Source: Paenibacillus sp. FSL W8-0426 (GTDB taxonomy: Bacteria > Bacillota > Bacilli > Paenibacillales > Paenibacillaceae). Taken from it: a DNA stretch of 64,000 nucleotides. Below are positions 17,157-26,140 of the stretch, piece by piece. The stretch spans positions 1,194,001 to 1,258,000 of the forward strand of contig NZ_CP150203.1 in assembly GCF_037969725.1 (NCBI RefSeq), written 5' to 3'. The notes under the pieces are model-generated. The model saw nothing but the letters and a program-made list of their open reading frames with translations, ran no database searches and had not been told where the DNA came from. The position numbers and the translations under genes are program-made. Position 1 is the first letter of the stretch. Each line of letters begins with the position of its first letter.

Positions 17157-18476
17157 ATGGAACAGTTCAGATTACCGCAGATTGCCATGCCGCGGCTGGA
17201 GCTGCCGCAGGCCGTACAAGATGTTTTGACTCAAGCGGAAGAGCGGTTGCGGGACAGGCCGCGATTGCTCCAGCAATTCCGCAACTGTTTTCCGAACACG
17301 CTGGAAACGACGACGAAGCTGCTGGACGACGGCACAACGTTTGTCATTACGGGGGACATTCCCGCGATGTGGCTGCGCGACTCGGTGGAGCAGGTGATGC
17401 ACTACGTCCCGTTTGCCAAAAAGGATGCCCAGCTGCAGCGCATCATTGGCGGCTTGGTCAAACGGCATATGTTTTATGCCGAGATCGATCCGTATGCCAA
17501 CGCGTTCAACGAAACGGCAAACGGCTGGCACTGGGATGCCAACGATGAGACTGAAATGTCCCCATGGGTATGGGAGCGGAAGTTTGAGCTGGATTCCCTC
17601 TGTTTTTCGATGCGGCTCGCATATGCGTATTGGCGGGAAACGGAATTGACGGACATCTTCGACGAACGCTTCAAACGGGTGATGGAAATGACGGTAAAGC
17701 TGTGGCAAACCGAGCAGCGGCATGCGGAACGGTCGCCCTATCGTTTCATGCGGCGCAATTGTCCTGCGCATGATACACTGCGCAATGAAGGGCTCGGCAT
17801 GCCGGTCAATTATACCGGAATGATCTGGTCGGGCTTTCGCGCAAGCGACGATGCGTGCGATTTTCACTACAATATTCCGGCCAACATGTTTGCCGCCGTA
17901 ACGTTGAAACAGATGGGAGAAATCGCAAGATGGGTATTCCGGGATGAACGGCTTGTGGGGAGGATGGCATCCTTGGAGGAGGAAATCCGGCATGGCATCG
18001 CGCTGTACGGCACCTACAACCATCCGGTATATGGCAAAATCTATGCTTATGAGACCGACGGCTACGGCAACTATTGCCTGATGGATGATGCGGGCACGCC
18101 CGGATTGATGTCCATTCCGTATTTCGGATACGTGCCGGCGGACGATCCCGTTTATCGGAATACGCGGCGGTTCATCCTCAGCAAGGAGAATCCGTTTTAT
18201 TTCGAAGGGAAAGCAGCCAAAGGCATCGGCAGCCCGCATACCCCCGAGGGTTATATCTGGCATATGGCACTGTCCATGCAGGGGCTTACGGCAGAGACTG
18301 ACGAAGAAATGCTGGAGATGATCGGAGTGCTGGAAAGCACCGACGCAGGAACCGGGTACATGCATGAAGGTTTTGCTGCGGATGATCCGTCCACGTTTAC
18401 GAGACCGTGGTTTGCTTGGTCGAACAGCCTGTTTGCCCAGCTTGTGCGCAAGGCAATGGATAAGGGGATTTTATAG
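17157..18476 (+). CDS. GH125 family exo-alpha-1,6-mannosidase
   Basis: A protein of 439 residues without a signal peptide, so cytoplasmic. It matches the metal-independent GH125 family (formerly DUF1237). Visible family features are ITGDIPAMWLRDSVEQVMHYVPFAKKDAQ, YANAFNETANGWHWDANDETEMSPWVWERKFELDSL, the acidic site FRASDDACDFHYNIPANMF, and GSPHTPEGYIWHMALSMQGLT. Family members release mannose from alpha-1,6-linked oligosaccharides such as processed N-glycans. AAGGGAG precedes the ATG. Regulation by the divergent LacI protein is likely. Confidence 0.92.
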   Translation: MEQFRLPQIAMPRLELPQAVQDVLTQAEERLRDRPRLLQQFRNCFPNTLETTTKLLDDGTTFVITGDIPAMWLRDSVEQVMHYVPFAKKDAQLQRIIGGLVKRHMFYAEIDPYANAFNETANGWHWDANDETEMSPWVWERKFELDSLCFSMRLAYAYWRETELTDIFDERFKRVMEMTVKLWQTEQRHAERSPYRFMRRNCPAHDTLRNEGLGMPVNYTGMIWSGFRASDDACDFHYNIPANMFAAVTLKQMGEIARWVFRDERLVGRMASLEEEIRHGIALYGTYNHPVYGKIYAYETDGYGNYCLMDDAGTPGLMSIPYFGYVPADDPVYRNTRRFILSKENPFYFEGKAAKGIGSPHTPEGYIWHMALSMQGLTAETDEEMLEMIGVLESTDAGTGYMHEGFAADDPSTFTRPWFAWSNSLFAQLVRKAMDKGIL

Positions 18477-18485
18477 CTGCGATAA

Positions 18486-18530
18486 AACAGGCCCACATCG
18501 CGGTGAATCCGCTGAAAGGGCCTGTTCTTT
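18486..18530. terminator. Bidirectional terminator
   Basis: ACAGGCCC (18487) pairs with GGGCCTGT (18518); TTCTTT follows on the plus strand. It separates the GH125 gene from the convergent oxidoreductase gene. Confidence 0.75.
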
Positions 18531-18550
18531 ATTGTATTGAAAATCTATGC

Positions 18551-19606
18551 CTATACGCTGCCGAGCAGGTCAGCAATCCATACCTTTTGCCCGATGCGTG
18601 CGCTTTCCAGAGAGCCGAGCACCATGGCCATGCTGTACTGGTTGTCGCTGCAATGCGTTTCCGGCAAACGTCCGGTTTCGAGCGCGTCGAACATATCTTC
18701 CAGACAGCCGTGGTGTCCGGTTTTGTCCATGGCAGGAATCACGCCTTCAATTCGTTCGGCAGGCTGGAAAAAGGTCAGTTTCCCGTTCTCGTCCAAACGT
18801 TCCGTTACAACAGATTCTGCGTAAATCTCGTCGTGTCCGTTCCAGATGGCCGACCCTTTTTCCCCGATAACCCGCCAGGATGCTTCCCACGATGTGGGCG
18901 CGCCTTGGGCACACCATGAACCGCGGTAATTGAACACCGAGCCGTCGGACATTTCAAAAATGCATAAGGCCATGGCATGGCCCTTATACCACGAACCGGG
19001 AGGGTTGAATTCATGGCAGTAGACCGACACCGGATCGGCGCCGAGAATGAACCGGGCCTGATCGAAGGTGTGAATGGCCATGTCCAGCAGCAGCGGGCTG
19101 TCCATGATTTCACGGAAGCCGCCAAAATGCGGCCCGAGAAAGAAGTCTGCCCCGGCATAACCAACCTTGCCGATCGTGCCGTCCGCGATCAGGCTGCGAT
19201 ACGCCCGTATGCGCGGATCGAAGCGCCGATTTTGCATGACGGCTTGCAGCTGTCCCGTTTCGCCGGAGAGGCGCACGATATCCCGGCACTCGGGGATGGT
19301 TTCGGCCAACGGTTTCTCGCCGAACACGTGGCAGCCTTGCCGCAAGGCAGTCATGGCAATGTTATAGTGGCTCGACGGTATCGTCACGTCGAAGACGATA
19401 TTGGCTCCCGTAGCTGCAATGGCTTCGTTGATATCGGTGAACGTGGGGCAGTCCAGCCCGTGTCGGCCTGCAAGCGCAGCCGCCTGCTGCGGTTGAAGGT
19501 CCACCAATCCGACGATGGCCGTATCCGGCCTTTGCATGGCATAGTCGACCCAGGTACCTGACATGGCCCCGCATCCCGCCACGATGACCCGGTAACGTTC
19601 GTTCAT
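18551..19606 (-). CDS. Gfo/Idh/MocA family NAD(P)-dependent oxidoreductase
   Basis: A protein of about 351 residues. The N-terminal Rossmann motif is RVIVAGCGAMSGTWVDYAM, followed by FDVTIPSSHYNIAMTALRQGCHVFGEKPLAETI, which contains the EKP signature of the family. The C-terminal half is the usual substrate domain. The ATG at 19606 has AAAGGAG 8 bases upstream; a GTG at 19627 lies before that site and is rejected. It is the second gene of an operon with the isomerase at 19646 and probably oxidises a sugar or inositol derivative; the substrate is unknown. Confidence 0.9.
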   Translation of the reverse strand: MNERYRVIVAGCGAMSGTWVDYAMQRPDTAIVGLVDLQPQQAAALAGRHGLDCPTFTDINEAIAATGANIVFDVTIPSSHYNIAMTALRQGCHVFGEKPLAETIPECRDIVRLSGETGQLQAVMQNRRFDPRIRAYRSLIADGTIGKVGYAGADFFLGPHFGGFREIMDSPLLLDMAIHTFDQARFILGADPVSVYCHEFNPPGSWYKGHAMALCIFEMSDGSVFNYRGSWCAQGAPTSWEASWRVIGEKGSAIWNGHDEIYAESVVTERLDENGKLTFFQPAERIEGVIPAMDKTGHHGCLEDMFDALETGRLPETHCSDNQYSMAMVLGSLESARIGQKVWIADLLGSV

Positions 19607-19645
19607 GCGATCATCTCCTTTGTACACGATGGTTTCAAGTCGACG

Positions 19646-20533
19646 TTACACGGGGTTTGGCACAAAGCTTCCCCCGCGACAGTGCTTCAAGTAGTTCAGC
19701 GCGTGCACCTGCCCGGTCATCTCCAGCTCGCCCTTGTAAACCGGATCATGCCAGCCTTCAATATCGATGGTTCCCTCGTAACCGTGCTGGCGCAAAATCG
19801 TGATGATATCCGACCAGTTGGTATCCCCGAAGCCTGGTGTGCGGTGCCAGACGAATTCATGCGGTCCATGAACGCCATGTTCCTTCACGACATCCCAAGC
19901 AATGGTTGCATCCTTGCCGTGCACATGAAACACTTTATGCGCCCATTTGCGCAGTTGCGGGATCGGGTCGATCAGGCTGACCATTTGGTGGCAAGGCTCC
20001 CATTCCAGCCCGACATGCTCGTCGGGAACGGCATCGAACATCATTTCCCAAGCGGTTGGATTATGGGCGATATTCCAGTCCCCGCTCTGCCAGGTTCCGC
20101 CCATGTCGCAGTTTTCGAAGGCGATCCGCACGCCCCGGTCGGCAGCGCGTTTGGCCAATTCGCCGAAGACTTGCTTGAATTTGGGAATGGATTCGTCGAT
20201 CGGACGTCCGGTCAGGCGGCCGGTGAAGCCGGAGACGATGGCTGCCCCGAACAGATGGGCATGGTCGATGGCCCGCTCCCAGCTCGCCAAGGTGTCGGCA
20301 TTGTCTCCTTCTCCCGTAAGCGGATTGCCGAACACGCTGAGCGCCGAAATGACGACGTCATGTTCGTCGACCAGTTCGCGAACGCGTTTGGCCGTCTCAG
20401 TCAGGTCCACGGTTCCTGTCGTCTGCCAGAAGGTCAGGTTGAACGATTCGAAGCCGTGCGGCAAAATTTGCGGAATGACTCTTACGGCGTCCGCGCCGCC
20501 GACAAGCGTGCCTATGCGCAATGCTTTATTCAT
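19646..20533 (-). CDS. Sugar phosphate isomerase/epimerase (TIM-barrel, AP endonuclease 2 type)
   Basis: A protein of about 295 residues. Family features are IAFENCDMGG, VGLEWEPCHQMVSLIDPIPQLRKWAHKVFHVHGKDA, and GTIDIEGWHDP, giving the Glu/Asp/His metal ligands of the xylose-isomerase-like barrel. The first gene of a two-gene minus-strand operon, it ends 39 bases before the oxidoreductase start. The ATG at 20533 has GGAG 11 bases upstream. Divergent from an AraC regulator that probably controls it. Confidence 0.88.
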   Translation of the reverse strand: MNKALRIGTLVGGADAVRVIPQILPHGFESFNLTFWQTTGTVDLTETAKRVRELVDEHDVVISALSVFGNPLTGEGDNADTLASWERAIDHAHLFGAAIVSGFTGRLTGRPIDESIPKFKQVFGELAKRAADRGVRIAFENCDMGGTWQSGDWNIAHNPTAWEMMFDAVPDEHVGLEWEPCHQMVSLIDPIPQLRKWAHKVFHVHGKDATIAWDVVKEHGVHGPHEFVWHRTPGFGDTNWSDIITILRQHGYEGTIDIEGWHDPVYKGELEMTGQVHALNYLKHCRGGSFVPNPV

Positions 20534-20660
20534 GGTTGAATTCACTCCAATATTGGCTTATAGTCTTCGTGACACACTCATTATAGCGGTGCATTTGCCG
20601 AATGGCTCTAAACGATCTTGTGCATTATTAGTCCGATTTTGTGGGGGAAGGGGAACATCG

Positions 20661-21563
20661 GTGACTGAGTTGAAAGCGCTTCACGAAAAAACGCGGATGG
20701 ATCACAAATCCCACCCGTTTCAGCTTTTCCAGAATCGATGCGCTGACAAGAAGGCAGGGGAATGCATATTGTATTTGCATTGGCACGAGCATTTTGAATT
20801 CATCGTGATGCGCAGGGGGGAAGCGCAATTCCATATCGACAGCAGGCCGTACACGGCGCGGGCCGGAGAAGTTCTCGCTATTCCTGCAGGAACGCTGCAT
20901 GTCGGCTACGCGATGAATGACGGCGACGTGGACTACGATTCCGTAGTCGTCAACGCCGCCTTGTTTCAGGACTTCATCCATGACCCGGTGCATATCGGAT
21001 ATGTCGCGCCATATCTGGAGGGAAGGCTGCGTTTTCCGGTCAAACCCGCCGAACAGGATGAAGAATGCGCGCGCATCTACAGTCTGATTCACGAAGCGAT
21101 CGAAGAGATGACAGAACAGCCGCCCGCTTACCAGCTGATGGTCAAATCCAAGCTGTACGCGCTGTTCACGATGCTGGCTCGCATGTTTTTGCCGCAGCAG
21201 CTTCCGAGCAAAGGGGGCGGTTCTTATTTTCCGAACAGGGAACGTTTCAAGCAGCTGATCGAGAAGATCGAGGCCGATCCCGCAGAGAGAGTATCCGTGG
21301 CCGAAGCCGCCGGCCAGGTCGGCCTGAATACGTATCATTTTTGCAAAATGTTCAAAAAGCTGACCGGGCGAACGTTCGTTGAATACGTTAACGGCTGCCG
21401 CATGATGCTCGCGGAGCGGCTTCTGAAAGAGAGCAGTCTGACGGTCACGGAGATCGCCGCACAGGTCGGCTGCGACAATGCCAATTATTTTACGAAGCTA
21501 TATAAGAAATACAAAGGCGTGCCGCCATCGCGGGGACGTCAGGCAGCGGAGAATGGAAGCTGA
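20661..21563 (+). CDS. AraC-family transcriptional regulator
   Basis: A protein of 300 residues from a GTG at 20661, with a GGGGGAAGGGG ribosome binding region upstream. A longer in-frame extension to 19947 runs across the divergent isomerase gene and is not credible. The N-terminal cupin sensor shows LHWHEHFEFIVMRRGEAQFHI and EVLAIPAGTLHVG. The C-terminal double helix-turn-helix is seen in VSVAEAAGQVGLNTYHFCKMFKKLTGRTFVEYVN and LTVTEIAAQVGCDNANYFTKLYKKYKGVPPSRGR. It probably responds to a sugar and activates the divergent isomerase/oxidoreductase operon. Confidence 0.92.
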   Translation: MTELKALHEKTRMDHKSHPFQLFQNRCADKKAGECILYLHWHEHFEFIVMRRGEAQFHIDSRPYTARAGEVLAIPAGTLHVGYAMNDGDVDYDSVVVNAALFQDFIHDPVHIGYVAPYLEGRLRFPVKPAEQDEECARIYSLIHEAIEEMTEQPPAYQLMVKSKLYALFTMLARMFLPQQLPSKGGGSYFPNRERFKQLIEKIEADPAERVSVAEAAGQVGLNTYHFCKMFKKLTGRTFVEYVNGCRMMLAERLLKESSLTVTEIAAQVGCDNANYFTKLYKKYKGVPPSRGRQAAENGS

Positions 21564-21597
21564 ATCTGGCCGTCCGTTTGCTTCTGCCGGCTCCTCT

Positions 21598-21781
21598 AAC
21601 GAACCGTAGACACCTTATTCTGCCCGAATCGCCACGCTTCAAAATGTAACGAACTTCAGCCACGCTATTTGGAGCAAAATGCCACAAACCGCGCTTTCCA
21701 ACCACAGATAACGTGCCTCAGGTTCGTTACCATTTCAAATGCTCCAATACATGCCCTATAACGTGTCTCATGTTTGTTAGG
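21598..21781. repeat. Composite four-arm repeat, copy 2 (order -,-,+,+)
   Basis: Four motif copies lie at about 21598-21621 (minus), 21645-21672 (minus), 21707-21730 (plus) and 21757-21781 (plus). The plus copies read ATAACGTGCCTCAGGTTCGTTA and ATAACGTGTCTCATGTTTGTTA. Order and spacing match the copy at 15588-15770, and the inner spacers also share a CAAA-TGGCCAC/CAAAATGCCAC stretch. It again lies between convergent genes. Confidence 0.72.
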
Positions 21782-21802
21782 GCTAGTGCCGAACCATAAC
21801 AT

Positions 21803-21840
21803 AAAACATCCCCCGACATGGAGGTGGGGGGGATGTTTTG
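21803..21840. terminator. Bidirectional terminator
   Basis: AAAACATCCCCC and GGGGGATGTTTT form a 12-bp stem around a short loop, T-rich at both ends. It lies between the convergent AraC and kinase genes. Confidence 0.85.
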
Positions 21841-21855
21841 GCTGCGGATGCTACT

Positions 21856-22539
21856 TCATTTCAGAAATCGCGAAAACAGGCGATTGGCCTTCTTTGACAA
21901 GTCCTCCAATTTGATATTGGCCTGATCCAGTTGGTTGTAGGCCCATTTAATCGTCTGCAGCATGCGCGGGGAGATCGGGGTGCCCTCAATGCGTGGATAC
22001 ACGTTGTAATAGGCCCAGACGAGATGCTCCCAGCGGTTGTCATTGCCGTCCTGGATATATTCCGAGACATCGAGTACCTTGGCTCGCCCGTTTTGGAGCA
22101 GTACGTTTTTCAAATGGATGTCGCGGGGGTTCAGCCCCCGTTCTCGGACCGCTGCACGTGCGGCGTCCACGTCGAGCATGACCTGCTCGGGTACAGGGAT
22201 GCCTTGCTCCAGGCACTCCAGCAGCGTTGGTCCGGCTTCATGGCTGATTACGATCATGTTGGGGCCGCTGCCGTAATAGGTAGGAAAATAGGGCAGGCCG
22301 CGAAGCCGCTCATAGACTTTTTTTTCATGATCGAGCTTGTCCAGAGCATGATCCGAGTACACTTTGAAGGCGTATTGCGGCAACCCGTCATAGGCAAATA
22401 CGGCTGCATCCGTGCCTGTGCCGATGCAACGGACGCCTTGGGCGCGCCCGATAATGTCGACGAGTTCGTTCCGGTCGCTTCCGATGACCCGGATCTGCTG
22501 CAACGCTTTTTCTGCCTGGAACCAATCGGGTTGATTCAT
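21856..22539 (-). CDS. Small serine/threonine protein kinase-like protein (YrzF type)
   Basis: A protein of 227 residues, shorter than a full kinase domain. Kinase elements are visible: glycine loop CIGTGTDAAVF, the lysine in YAFKVYSD, a catalytic loop LNPRDIHLKNVLL (D-x-H-x-K-N order), and a reduced DFG-like VLDVSEYI. This matches the small Bacillus YrzF-like kinases. The target is unknown. A GGAGGCACCACCC sequence precedes the ATG. It stands alone. Confidence 0.8.
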   Translation of the reverse strand: MNQPDWFQAEKALQQIRVIGSDRNELVDIIGRAQGVRCIGTGTDAAVFAYDGLPQYAFKVYSDHALDKLDHEKKVYERLRGLPYFPTYYGSGPNMIVISHEAGPTLLECLEQGIPVPEQVMLDVDAARAAVRERGLNPRDIHLKNVLLQNGRAKVLDVSEYIQDGNDNRWEHLVWAYYNVYPRIEGTPISPRMLQTIKWAYNQLDQANIKLEDLSKKANRLFSRFLK

Positions 22540-22737
22540 GGGTGGTGCCTCCTTTGGGATATTGCCTGCAATCTATCTCATGCGGTTCACTGCGCAATTT
22601 CAGTGGTGATGAACGTATATTAACGATACGAATGAAATCCGAAACGGTTCCGATTCGAACCGGGGACGCTTTAGACAGATGACCAGCTAGCTTGCGGCGT
22701 TTTTGCCTGGTCCCTTATACTTGGTGCAGCAGCAGTT

Positions 22738-22823
22738 TTACATAAACTGCAATCACAAATCACACTTCAGAGATTGGTTCTGCCTCTCCGTTAACGTGTG
22801 AATGTTTTTTTGACGTTTATAGA
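22738..22823 (-). repeat. MITE-like element, short copy S1
   Basis: On the minus strand this reads CTATAAACGTC, then the exact family core GTTAACGGAGAGGCAGAAC, and ends TTGCAGTTTATG. It has both ends of subfamily A but lacks the interior hairpin block, so it is about 86 bases long. It lies in the 350-base gap before the nuclease-like gene at 22887; I see no gene in the rest of that gap. Confidence 0.65.
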
Positions 22824-22886
22824 TGTTGTCCCGATCCATAAGCATCGAATGCACAAAAGTATAATCGCAGAAAGGTAGAATAAATC

Positions 22887-23804
22887 ATGGCACAATATCC
22901 GCAGTGGTCTTATTCGCAGTCGCGGGCCAATATGTTCGATGAGTGCCTGCGCAAATATTATTATCATTATTATGGTGCCCACAATGGCTGGAAGACCGAT
23001 CAAGCCGATGATATGACGGTCCGCCTTTATCGTTTGAAACAGCTTAGCAATCTGTATCTCGTCTTTGGTGACCTGGTGCACCGGATGTGCGAATCGGCCG
23101 TGCGCAGCAGGGATGAAGGACGGGAAAGGCCGCGCGTGCCTTTTCTGGAACAGACGATGCGCAAGCTGCTGAATGAGGCGTACCTGCAGTCGATGGACGC
23201 GGAGCAGTGGAGGCAAGATCCCAAAAACCGGGTTATGCTGTCCGAAATGTACTACGGGGACGACACGCTCCAGGAGCGGATCGGAACGATCAAAGAACGC
23301 ATTACCGCCTGTGTGAACAGTCTGTACGATACGTTGACCTGGGAAGACTTGGCGCGCGCAAGCACGCAAATTCTGGAGATCGAGAAATGGGATACGATGA
23401 TGCTGCACGATACGCGGGTGTACGTCAAGATGGACTTGTTGTATCGGAGAGGCAACGGCAACATCGTGATCGTGGATTGGAAAACGGGCAAGGAAGAAGA
23501 TTTCTCGGACCAGCTCCTGCTGTATGCCGCATATGTAAGAGAGCACTATCGGGTGCCGCTGGAGCAGATCGAGCTGCGGGTGGAGTATCTGCTGAACGGA
23601 ACGTACAAGCAATATGCAGCTACGCAAGAGGATTTGGCGAGGGCGGAGGAAAAAGTCGGACGGTATATCGAGGAGATGAAGTCCTGCGTGGCGGACGAGT
23701 ATTACAACAGGCCAAAAGACATTTCGTTCTTCACCCCGATGCCTTCGCGCCGGGCTTGCCGGGATTGCAATTTCCGCGAGGTATGCAGCGAACGCGTGAT
23801 GTGA
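22887..23804 (+). CDS. PD-(D/E)XK nuclease-superfamily protein with Cas4/AddB-like iron-sulfur cysteines
   Basis: A protein of 305 residues. The nuclease core is IVIVDWKTGKEEDF (Asp and Lys of the D...xxK motif) followed by QLLLYAAYV (the QxxxY helix). A cysteine at position 20 (MFDEC) and three near the C-terminus (C291, C294, C300 in CRDCNFREVC) give the 1+3 pattern that ligates a 4Fe-4S cluster in Cas4 and AddB nucleases. It would act as a stand-alone single-strand exonuclease; no cas or add genes are adjacent. AAAGG precedes the ATG. Confidence 0.85.
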   Translation: MAQYPQWSYSQSRANMFDECLRKYYYHYYGAHNGWKTDQADDMTVRLYRLKQLSNLYLVFGDLVHRMCESAVRSRDEGRERPRVPFLEQTMRKLLNEAYLQSMDAEQWRQDPKNRVMLSEMYYGDDTLQERIGTIKERITACVNSLYDTLTWEDLARASTQILEIEKWDTMMLHDTRVYVKMDLLYRRGNGNIVIVDWKTGKEEDFSDQLLLYAAYVREHYRVPLEQIELRVEYLLNGTYKQYAATQEDLARAEEKVGRYIEEMKSCVADEYYNRPKDISFFTPMPSRRACRDCNFREVCSERVM

Positions 23805-23849
23805 ATTCAAACGGCCATTCCACATACCATGATGCATGCGAAAGAAACC

Positions 23850-23892
23850 GAAGCGCCAGCCTGGACCACCCACGGTCCGGACTGGCGCTTCA
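23850..23892. terminator. Long inverted repeat between convergent genes, probable terminator
   Basis: GAAGCGCCAG and CTGGCGCTTC form a 10-bp outer stem with an inner GGACC/GGTCC pair. It has no strong T run on either strand but sits in the 139-base gap between two convergent genes. Confidence 0.6.
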
Positions 23893-23943
23893 TGCGTTCC
23901 ACAGCCGGCAGCGGACTGCCATGTGGAACGGCAAGCGGCAAGA

Positions 23944-25077
23944 TTACTGGACGTCGGCGCCGTCTTGCAGCGCCTGTCCGGGCGGTACATAGGCGTGCCC
24001 GAGATCGCGGGCAACCGCCTCGTACGTGATATGTCCATTCAGCGCGTTCACCGCGCTGCGAATGGACGAACTGCCGCGAATCGCGGCGGCTGCACCCTGG
24101 TTTGCCAGCTGCAGCGCATAGGGCATGGTGGCGTTGGTCAGCGCCACCGTGGAAGTACGCGGAACGGCGCCAGGCATGTTCGCCACCGCGTAATGCACGA
24201 CGCCATGTTTCACATAGGTCGGATGGTCGTGAGTGGTGATGTGGTCGATCGTCTCGACGATCCCGCCCTGATCAATCGCCACGTCCACGATCACCGAACC
24301 GGGTGCCATGGCGGTGACCATCTGCTCGGTGACCAGCTTGGGCGCTTTGGCGCCCGGAATCAGCACCGCGCAGATGAGCAGGTCGGTTCCGGCCACGGCG
24401 GCCGCAATGTTGGACGGACTGGATACCAGCGTCTGAATCTGGTTGCCAAAAATATCGTCCAGCTGGCGCAGCCGATTCAGATTCAGATCGAGGATGGCGA
24501 CGTCCGCTCCCAGCCCGATGGCGATTTTGGCCGCATTGGTGCCCACCGTGCCTCCGCCGATGATCGTAACCTTGCCGCGGCTCACGCCGGGCACGCCGGA
24601 GAGCAAAATGCCTTTGCCGCCTTTGGGTTTCTCCAGCAGTTGGGCACCGATCTGGGCTGCCATGCGCCCGGCGACCTCGCTCATCGGCGTGAGCAGCGGG
24701 AGCGATCCGTTGACTTCAAGCGTCTCGTAGGCCAAGGCCGTCACTCGGCTCTGCACCAGCGCAGCGGCCAGTTCGGGCTCTGCAGCCAAGTGCAGGTAGG
24801 TGAAGAGAATCAGTCCGGGACGGAAGTATTCGTACTCGCTGGCCAGCGGCTCCTTCACCTTAAGAATCATGTCGGCTTCCGCCCATACCGTCTTGGCCTG
24901 TGCCGTCACGACCGCGCCTGCGGCCTGATACTCGCCGTCGGTAAAGCCGCTGCCGAGTCCCGCACCTTGTTCAATGACCACCTGATGGCCGGCCCGGACG
25001 AAATCAGCGGCCCCGGCAGGGGTAATGGCAACGCGGTTTTCATTGTTTTTGATTTCTTTGGGAATTCCGATTCTCAT
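23944..25077 (-). CDS. ald: Alanine dehydrogenase
   Basis: A protein of about 377 residues, highly similar along its length to Bacillus Ald: [39 protein letters not shown], the NAD-binding [24 protein letters not shown], and the [25 protein letters not shown] block. It converts alanine to pyruvate and ammonia with NAD, linking amino-acid use and sporulation metabolism. The ATG at 25077 is chosen over 25083 because AGGTG then lies 7 bases upstream, and it matches the usual MRIG start. Confidence 0.96.
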   Translation of the reverse strand: MRIGIPKEIKNNENRVAITPAGAADFVRAGHQVVIEQGAGLGSGFTDGEYQAAGAVVTAQAKTVWAEADMILKVKEPLASEYEYFRPGLILFTYLHLAAEPELAAALVQSRVTALAYETLEVNGSLPLLTPMSEVAGRMAAQIGAQLLEKPKGGKGILLSGVPGVSRGKVTIIGGGTVGTNAAKIAIGLGADVAILDLNLNRLRQLDDIFGNQIQTLVSSPSNIAAAVAGTDLLICAVLIPGAKAPKLVTEQMVTAMAPGSVIVDVAIDQGGIVETIDHITTHDHPTYVKHGVVHYAVANMPGAVPRTSTVALTNATMPYALQLANQGAAAAIRGSSSIRSAVNALNGHITYEAVARDLGHAYVPPGQALQDGADVQ

Positions 25078-25083
25078 AGCCAT

Positions 25084-25488
25084 GCACCTCGTCCATGATA
25101 AGGTTGTTCGCTTACACGTTTAAGTGTATGAATAGAATGGCCGTTTGTCACCTTGCTTTATGTCTAATGTTTTGCAGGAAGGATTCAACATTTGCCGAAA
25201 ACATCATTGAGGACACTTGTCCTCGGTGAATAAATGTGAAAAAATGACATTACAGAGGTAATTGCCATGGAACGATGATCGAAAGGTCTGATCCGCATCA
25301 ATGTCATTCTCTTGCACGGACAAGCCGAAACAGAATCGATGTAAACCTGGATGGAAGGTTGCGAATGGAGGCTGCATGCATTCCTTTGACATGGGATGGA
25401 GAGGATGGATCGGTCCAACATGTTTGCCTTTCAAACCGTCTGTTAGGTGAAGGCACATGCATGGACCGTACGGAAATCGCGTAATGGT
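25084..25488. other. Non-coding upstream region of ald
   Basis: About 400 bases with no credible gene on either strand; the open frames here lack ribosome binding sites. It presumably holds the ald promoter, but I could not identify a clear operator. Confidence 0.5.
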
Positions 25489-25773
25489 TTAATAATTTCT
25501 GCTGACTCGGCGAATCTGGTCAAAATCCGGTTTCGGTATGGCGGAGCGGAACTGGGACCGGCGGCCCCGGAATAGTTTCGGCTGATTTGCGAAAGGGGCC
25601 AGCGTTAACGAATCGGGGGCAACCAAACGGTATGGGGCAGTTTCGCGCTCGGCAGGGACGGGGTGTTTCATTGATTCGGATGCTGCGGTATGTTGGCGAA
25701 GCCATTCATGAAGGGAATCACTGCTGATTCCGAGTTGTCCGCTCAGATTACAGATGTCGAGTTGTTTTCTCAC
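25489..25773 (-). CDS. Possible small hypothetical protein
   Basis: A 94-residue frame from a GTG with AAGGCGG 6 bases upstream, which is why it is kept. The first 30 residues (LDICNLSGQLGISSDSLHEWLRQH) have a helix-turn-helix-like pattern; the rest is Pro/Arg-rich. It is divergent from the STAND ATPase at 26141. No family recognised; it may be a decayed or spurious frame. Confidence 0.35.
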   Translation of the reverse strand: MRKQLDICNLSGQLGISSDSLHEWLRQHTAASESMKHPVPAERETAPYRLVAPDSLTLAPFANQPKLFRGRRSQFRSAIPKPDFDQIRRVSRNY

Positions 25774-26140
25774 ATAAATCCGCCTTTCTGGAATATCGGG
25801 CTAATGGGCTTGAAAGGAAGCGTGATCATATGGCTGCGGCTCAATAGTTTCAACTCCGTGCAGCATGCAGCGACAATGAGGGAGTTGGTCTCGACTGGTA
25901 CAGACACGAACTTCGGCTATAAGCGTTCGGTCTCCCGGAACCTTCGATCGGCGTTTATTTACATGAAAGAACGGAAACGGCTGGTGAAAAAGCGCTTTCC
26001 CGTTGATGTCTGATGTTATTTTCTATAAATTGGCTTTTATCGAAATTTTATCATTTGCAGTGTCGTTGTGCGTCTCAATATAGTCTCAATTTTAGATGAA
26101 ATGATTGTAAAAGTATCAGGACTCAGTACGGAGGCTACGG
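25774..26140. other. Intergenic region upstream of the STAND-like ATPase
   Basis: About 370 bases. A 107-residue plus-strand frame covering 25690-26013 has no ribosome binding site and looks spurious. A palindrome-like AAAAAGCGCTTTCC at 25987 is only a poor match to a catabolite-response element. The rest is AT-rich and probably promoter for 26141. Confidence 0.45.

Noticed and set aside
19947..20660. N-terminal extension of the AraC regulator frame
   Set aside because: It would overlap the divergent isomerase gene; the GTG at 20661 has a strong ribosome binding site and gives a normal-length AraC protein.
20670..20683. cre-like TTGAAAGCGCTTCA at the start of the AraC gene
   Set aside because: One base short of the consensus spacing, and inside the coding sequence.
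15588..21781. The repeated motif clusters as a CRISPR array
   Set aside because: Only four degenerate copies per site, in mixed orientations with unequal spacers, and no cas genes nearby.
22791..24038. Long minus-strand frame (415 codons) opposite the PD-(D/E)XK gene
   Set aside because: It is antisense to a gene with clear catalytic motifs, crosses into the alanine dehydrogenase region and resembles no protein.
25690..26013. Plus-strand frame of 107 codons before the STAND ATPase
   Set aside because: No ribosome binding site, no recognisable domain, and it partly overlaps a better-supported minus-strand frame.
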